Shown here piece by piece: positions 58,542 to 64,000 of a stretch of 64,000 bases of DNA. Source of the stretch: Warburgia ugandensis (taxonomy: Eukaryota; Streptophyta; Magnoliopsida; Canellales; Canellaceae); NCBI GenBank assembly GCA_035236585.1, contig CP141135.1:72579057-72643056 (forward strand), written 5' to 3'. The position numbers and the translations under genes were made by a program. Positions within the stretch are counted from its first letter, which is position 1. Each line of letters opens with the position of its first letter. The notes below the pieces were generated by a model. It searched no databases. It was not told the DNA's origin and was given only the letters and a program-made list of their open reading frames with translations.

Positions 58542-58904
58542 TGTTAGAATTTCTTTTATGGTCCTTAACATTTAACATTAGAGATCTATCATGTGGCAAA
58601 ATGCAGTATAACTAATGCCTAATCACTGTTTTGAGTGTGTTTTGTAACTGACCATTACAGGAGAAGTTCTGGCAATTATCCTTGATGGAAGGATAACCGT
58701 CATTAAGATTTATTTAAGGGATCCCTGATTCAAGCAGATCAATTACTCATTTTTGCCATCATCGAGTACTGCTTAAGAATTAGAAGATCTCCTTAAAAGC
58801 TGTTTCAAATCCACTGCTGTGGTTGGAGGCAAGTTCCTATCTAATTTTGTTTTGCTTCCGCTAATTAATCTGATTTATTGTAAACATTTAGAGAATGGTT
58901 TACA
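58542..58904 (+). repeat. 3' LTR of the copia element
   Basis: 363 bp partner of 44622-44959, preceded by the purine tract AAGTGGAAAAA (58531-58541). Confidence 0.88.
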
Positions 58905-59537
58905 AGAACTACATGGTCTTTACATTCAAAATTCGAAATTCAAGGATGGAGTTTATCTTTATGCTTATAGTATGCTTTGCAAAATTAGAGAGAATTGGAA
59001 GTTGTGTTTTGAGTTCACTAGTCTAACCGAAAGTTTTTAAGTACTGTATAGAGGTTGGTTGCTAGGGTGCCAAGCGACCTCGACTTAGTACCATGAGGCG
59101 CACAAACTTTTACGTAGAAAGTACTACCTATGTTCGATCTGAACCATTCATGTTACAGTTCACCATCCAATCCACCGTGTTTTTGACAACCATATCAGAT
59201 GTACAATTTAGATCACTCATCCGCGAGACCAATATTGTAAAAAAAAAAGTGACGCCTAATTACAGATCGTAAGAGAAAATCTGGATTAGGTGTAACTAAT
59301 ACATCCTTAATGATGATTGAATTTAAATTGCTGAAATAAAACATCAACATAGCCCATGAATGAAAGGTCATTAAAAAAATAAATAAAATAAATAACTAAA
59401 ACCATAACCAGGGAATGTGTTAACTGTTAAGAAAAGGGTCGCAAGTCACTTTCCTTGAGAATATAATGCATGGGACGATCCAATTTAGCAGTAAAAAGGT
59501 CGGTGATGTAGACGAGCCGGGATGAAGATGAATCTAC
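58905..59537. other. Intergenic, nothing recognised
   Basis: Host sequence right of the copia element. No gene, RNA or repeat signature is visible. Confidence 0.4.
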
Positions 59538-60019
59538 TTAAGCCTGATGGTTCAAAGAATTGTAGTTGAACTTCCTGTCTGTCGACTCCCTTTCTTGCAA
59601 GTTGATCAGCTTCCGAATAGGGTGGACAAAGAGAGCTGAATCCGGAAGCTCCTGTTCCTCAACAGAAAGATGAATCCGTCCACCTTGTTTGCAATCTTCC
59701 AAGGGGCGGAGGCTGGGTTGTTGATCCATCTAACTGCGTCAGAAGAATCTCCTTCCAAGATGACACAGTTATGAGCATATTCTTGCGTGCTTTTGATCCC
59801 TCGGATAGGCTTCATGATAATTCGGCAGCAATTAAGAGAAAAACAAACTCCCCAATTACTCTTCGAATGGTGAGAGAGCATGAATCCACCGTCTGGTGGT
59901 TTGCAATGCGCCTTGCAGGTAATATAAGTGCTCGAGCCCAGAACTAAAATGGAAGTTAGACTATTTATATCATTAAAACTTCGTTGCACACTTAAATATT
60001 CAAGAAAGAATCTAAGCAT
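59538..60019 (-). pseudogene. RNase H domain relic
   Basis: The minus-strand frame contains CKPPDGGF, then CVILEGDSSDAVRWINNP and APWKIANKVD. This follows the plant RNase H pattern: W/CxPPxGxxK at the start, then an EGDS block with the catalytic Asp, then PPWKLANxID. The ending (FSSLCPPYSEADQLARKGV, frame-shifted near 59640) fits HIFREANxxADxLAKxG. The N-terminal catalytic NTDGS block is lost. Origin is a non-LTR element tail or an At1g65750-type gene. Confidence 0.65.
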
Positions 60020-60247
60020 CTAATCTACAATATGTCTGTATATACTAAAGCAAAAGGGTTAGTCACGTACTCTATTTTTTCAACACATGACACTCTTGCT
60101 ATTTATCTTGTTTTCCTTTTTTTTTTTAGTTTTTTCTATTTTTTACTTCCACCTTAGTTTCCTTGATTATTTTAAGTAATATTTTTCTAGCATTTCTTTA
60201 TTCCATCTTTTCTAACCATCCTCCTTTTAATTAGTTCTGAATTCCTA

Positions 60248-61209
60248 AAATAAAAAGGTTTTTTTTGTTGTTGCAAAAATGCCATTAAATTTTGGCATTT
60301 TTGCAAAAATGTATTATTTTTTTTTAATTTTTTAATTTTACATTAAGTTTTTTTGAGCTTTGCAAAGTTGCAATTTTGTTAGTTTTATGTCCTCCTTCCC
60401 AGTTAGTTTTTTTAGAATTTCGATATTACCCTTCTAGCAAATGGATGACGGTGAACAAGAGGAATTTGCACATGATTTTTCACTCTATTAATCAATGAAA
60501 ATGTTTGAAATTGGTCATGATAGATAGAAGACAATGAGAAGAAAAAGATCCAAGTATTAGATTTTCAATTTTCATTTAAAAAGACATTGAACAAAGAGCT
60601 TAAAGCCTACTACTCATCACAGTTAGCGTGAATAATAATAATATTTTGCTTATGCTTTAAACTTGAATTTTTTAATTTTTATTGATCCAAAGCATTGATT
60701 ATGTTCCAATTTGTATTAGGAAGTCTTATATCGGTTTTTAGTGAGAAATTAAAGTTAAAATTTTTGAATTACATTAAAGAAGCTTAACACACACAAATTG
60801 TTGCACAGGTTGGTGAACATAATATATTTACACTTGAATATCTCACTATTAGTTGGTTTTTGTTGAAATATAATCACACCATTAGATTCCTTGTTATTGA
60901 ATTGTGTTAGTTACCAATTTTCATTGAAACTTTCTATGGGAAAGTAATTTAACTTAGTGGCCAAAGTTGGTATCTGAATCACAAGTACTGTTCTAAAGTA
61001 TAGAACTTGAATTCAAAATAGAGAAGGATAATATTAGAACTTTGAAAAGAAACTAATAGGGAAGGAGCATGGAAAACTAACATAATGTTAATTTTTGCAA
61101 AGCTTATGAAAATTTAATGGCAAATTTGCAAAACTCTAAAAACATTGGACATTTTTGCAAAAATGCCAAATTAATGTAATGGAGTTTTGGGAAAAAACCC
61201 AAATAGAAA
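60248..61209. mobile_element. Mutator-like MITE, 944 bp
   Basis: The element is 60257-61200. It begins GGTTTTTTTTGTTG and ends AAAAAACCC, so its arms start (G)GGTTTTTT when read inward. The arms share GGCATTTTTGCAAAAATG (60294 region) with its reverse complement at about 61149-61167, plus GAGCTTTGCAAA against TTTGCAAAGCTTA deeper in. Flanks are AAATAAAAA (60248-60256) and AAATAGAAA (61201-61209), a 9 bp duplication with one mismatch. The GGGTTTTTT TIR and 9 bp TSD are Mutator-superfamily traits. No transposase, so non-autonomous. Confidence 0.78.
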
Positions 61210-61250
61210 TCCTTCCTTCATAGTATATAGCCTGTAAAGGATTCTATTTG

Positions 61251-61315
<65 letters not shown>

Positions 61316-61724
61316 GCATTATCTCACTACACATAATATATGGTTTATTTTAAAACCACTTTGTTCTGTACTTCCCTAGTTCATCTTGTGGTTGTAATAT
61401 CCTCTCTCTTCTAAATCATTAATATTTTGGGTCCTTGAGATTGTTATTCTAAACTTCAGTTGGTAAATAGAATTTTTTTTTGAATAGTCTTAATCAAATT
61501 AAAAGTTCCAATAAAAGGCCATGCTCAAGGGGAGTGGAAGGGATATACGTCTATTTTTTCAATCTCACAATATTTTATTTGAAGATTTAAGTTATTCATC
61601 ATATTAGCATATAAGACTTAATTAACCCACTAGGAATACATGAGACTAATCCTAACCATTTCTTTTAGATATTGGAGGGGTAAATTTGTCAATTATCCTC
61701 ACATAAAAAGGTACCCCATGGGCC
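61210..61724. repeat. Spacer with (CT)n microsatellite
   Basis: About 30 CT repeats at 61253-61312 lie close to the MITE's right end. The remainder to 61724 has no recognised feature. Confidence 0.6.
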
Positions 61725-64000
61725 AATAACACCCCGGATTTTTAAGACATTTTTTTTTTAATAATAATGACATTTTAAATAAGAGCATTTGGGATTCCAT
61801 GAGAAAATATTTATTCAACATTTTACTAAACCTATCTTAAAAACTCCGGGTGTTAGTTTTCCTTTCTCAAAATGGCGTACATGTAATTTAAACATAAATA
61901 AATAATCCGCGTATAAATCAACGTCAAATAAATAGGCGCCTTTATTTTAATTCAAATAAACGTCCAAAAGACAATAATAATATGGACCAGGGTCTATCCA
62001 TCATAACATCCCATATAAATGTCCAACATATGTCCAAAGATCTAAATCACATCCAATTATAAAGTATGCAGTCCATAATAAAATTCAAATGATAATCCAC
62101 TCTAATGACTCACATTACTGTTTAAAACTATAGGGAAAACTTGTCTTCAGCAGCTCTCAAGGTTTATCAACCGCTTTTCCTTTCCTGGTGTCGCGCTCGA
62201 GATCTAAGGCATTGCAAAACAAAGCAATGCCTCAGCAAGCTATCGCTTGTGTAGGTACATAGACAATTAATGTAATAAATGAAAGAAATAATGAACAGTA
62301 CTGATGAAAAATCTAACATTTATGAAAATAGTGATATCATAATGCCATGTTCAATAAATGCCAATTTATTCCATATGCTAAAACATAAAATTCAAGGTGT
62401 TAAAACATGACATGAATCAATAAAATGGAGCATACAACCAGAATAAGGGCACCCTAAGGTAATGGGTCCCACCATATTGCACTAACATCCCTGATCAGGG
62501 GTACACATAGTCAATCTCTGAGTGTCGTCACACCCAGGCATATCATCCATAACCATGCTCATCATACATGCATACATAATAAGAATATGGGCCATCATGC
62601 TGCAGTGGCAACCCTCTATGGGTATCAACCACCGCCGCTCTCCGTCGACACCATAATGGGAGACTTAGCGTCTGTCCCCATGGAAAGGCTCAGACCGGTA
62701 GTGTGGACTATCCATGTTACCAAACCCCTACCGAATGCCATCTATGGGCAGGTGTCTATCATATCACAAAATCATCACATCATAATCTCGGAAGGTGGGT
62801 GGCCGGCCCTATCCCTCTTAGCATGACGCCCACCGGGCGAGAGCACCCGTCATCAAATATAAAACACGGAAATCATATGTATATGCAAAAACTCAAGAGC
62901 ACTTATAGCTTGCAATCCTCAAGACATGCCCCTCATCCTGGGGTTAACTTATAAAAGGACCAGCTAATAAGCCTCTATTCTCATTTTCATGTAAATCCAT
63001 GCATTTTCTATATATATAATAAGAAATAAGTCTCTAATTAAGCATTACTAATTAACATCATGCTTGCAAAATCATTTTAAATAAGTTTATTCAGTAAAAG
63101 ATTTCAATTTGGAATAACCATCCTGTACGCAATGTCGCATGAAATCCACGGTAAATAATAATTGCATTTTAAAACACAATCACACATGATGCTATGTTTA
63201 AACATGGTTTAAAAATCAAGGCAAAACATTAGTTGTCGTCACCTACCTCAGTGTGAGACCACTAGCTTGCTAATAACTCCCTTTAACTAGTATATTCAAG
63301 TGTACTTGTACATGTCACATCACTATTTTAAAATTTTTCTAAATAAAAAGTGGTCATTTATAAGTTTTTAAGTTAAAACTAGGTCCGCGTCGTTAATACG
63401 GTCACAAAAAATCTTTCGGATCGTGATTTGGACTCCTCTAGCTCCCAAAAATCAATTTTAAGTTAAAATACTTCATAAATTAATATTTATTAATTTATAG
63501 GGTGTTTGGCGGGTGTATTGGTTTACACCAGCGGCCCTGCTTTACACCGAGTTACACCGGCGCCCAGTGTACACTGGGTTACACCGGCGGCCCTCGTTTA
63601 CACCGGGTTACACCGGCACCCAGTGTACACTGGGTTACACGGGCAGCCCGGTTTACACCGGCGATGCGGAAACCGGCGCCTGAGAAGACGATCGGCTTCC
63701 GGTCATCTCCGGTGACCCTACAGGTGTCCAAATCACTTGGTTTTTAAACCATTTTGTTCCAAATTTTGTCTAGTTTCCATTTCTATCATCCTTTTGCATT
63801 GATTTCTCCAAAACCATGTTTTTTAAACGGTTTTTCCCAAGTTCCTAAAAACATCCCTAGGTACTGGTTTTTGGATTTTCTGGAGAAATCCACCGTTGGA
63901 TCACTCTCAAATTTAAAGGGTTTGCTCTTAGGTCTCTTGTGCACTAGTTGGACGGTGCGATTTCCAAACGGACGAGGTTTGGTCCATGAAATCACGCTCC
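61725..64000 (+). mobile_element. Partial large LTR (copy 4), runs off the window
   Basis: Begins near 61725 with a TAACACCCCGG-type terminus, the first bases changed from the usual TG. Its order matches copies 1 and 3. There is a near-perfect inverted repeat at 62204-62235 (AAGGCATTG ... CAATGCCT) leading into CTCAGCAAGCT. The CTCCGTCGACACC...GGGAGACTTAGC, CCATGGAAAGG segment follows at about 62638-62690. A GC-rich repeat array is at 63505-63665, then CTGAGAAGACGATCGGCTTC and CGGTCATCTCCGGTGA near 63680-63715. Its other end and target duplication lie outside, so solo or complete status cannot be judged. Confidence 0.8.
63520..63665 (+). repeat. GTTTACACCGG repeat array within LTR copy 4
   Basis: At least seven variants of (G)GTTACACCGG or GTTTACACC are packed in 145 bp. 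The phrase CCCAGTGTACACTGGGTTAC occurs twice and is itself palindromic around GTGTACAC. The array sits at the position where copy 1 has its CAGACGCGCT array, just before the CCGG/GAAGACG motif. Confidence 0.8.

Larger units (their letters stand above)
44622..58904 (+). mobile_element. Ty1/copia LTR retrotransposon inflated by nested insertions
   Basis: LTRs at 44622-44959 and 58542-58904 begin TGTTAGAATTTC and end TTTACA. They share long stretches such as GACCATTACAGGAGAAGTTC and AGAAGATCTCCTTAAAAGCTG. Flanks are AGAAT (44617-44621) and AGAAC (58905-58909), a 5 bp target duplication with one mismatch. The PBS TGGTATCAAAGC (44962-44973) and a purine-rich tract before the 3' LTR (58531-58541) are in place. 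Coding order from 54.3 kb is gag, integrase, reverse transcriptase, RNase H, the Ty1/copia order. Between PBS and gag lie about 9 kb of foreign sequence: two large solo LTRs, a TRIM-like element and a lone TRIM LTR. Frame breaks throughout show it is dead. Confidence 0.88.

Overview
The window is nuclear DNA of a flowering plant. The evidence is two plant-type genes with plant-specific architecture (an intron-split sphingoid-base C4-hydroxylase and a CYP96-type P450), a WRKY19-type zinc-finger repeat protein, a SAUR-like gene, a relic of a plastid tRNA-Asn gene in nuclear context, and a dense load of plant retrotransposons (Ty3/gypsy, Ty1/copia, TRIM, RTE-type LINE, Au-type SINE, Mutator-like MITE). 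The sequence does not fix the species; any narrower placement would be a guess.

Layout. 1-19 kb is gene-rich. A 648-residue protein with eleven WRKY19-type zinc-finger repeats lies at 1845-3791 (+). The two-exon sphingoid-base hydroxylase (SBH) lies at 6833-13349 (+) with a 5.7 kb intron carrying nested tandem repeats. A head-to-tail duplication of about 1.7-1.9 kb (14.4-18.06 kb) follows; its two copies carry different insertions, an RTE tail in one and a plastid trnN fragment in the other. An intronless SAUR-like gene is at 18456-18836 (-). 19-24 kb is mostly unassigned, with one gypsy integrase relic.

24-32 kb holds a CYP96-type P450 pseudogene (23991-31778). It has lost its start codon, carries frameshifts, and is cut in two by a 6.26 kb LTR element (25222-31481) that encodes only gag and protease. 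That element is itself interrupted by a 2.95 kb solo LTR with a perfect 5 bp target duplication. The intact paralogue (522 aa) is on the opposite strand at 39853-41421 with its own TATA box. Between them are an RNase H relic, a near-complete but decayed RTE-type LINE (34991-38225) and a truncated Au-type SINE (39214-39283), the last two flanked by long direct repeats.

44.6-58.9 kb is one large nested structure. A Ty1/copia element (LTRs 44622-44959 and 58542-58904, near-matching 5 bp target duplications) has been inflated to 14.3 kb. The insertions are a 3.04 kb solo LTR (perfect TSD), a TRIM-like mini-element, and another 2.67 kb solo LTR (perfect TSD) inside the TRIM. 59-64 kb holds an RNase H relic, a 944 bp Mutator-like MITE with a 9 bp near-perfect TSD, and a fourth large LTR running off the right end.

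The genes do not form a pathway cluster. The hydroxylase acts in sphingolipid synthesis at the ER, the P450 is probably a wax/alkane or fatty-acid mid-chain hydroxylase, and the other two are likely regulatory. I found no convincing new biological system. The best leads are structural: the gag-protease-only element, a hairpin and a GC-rich repeat zone shared between large LTRs, the nested hairpin array in the SBH intron, and the plastid insertion.
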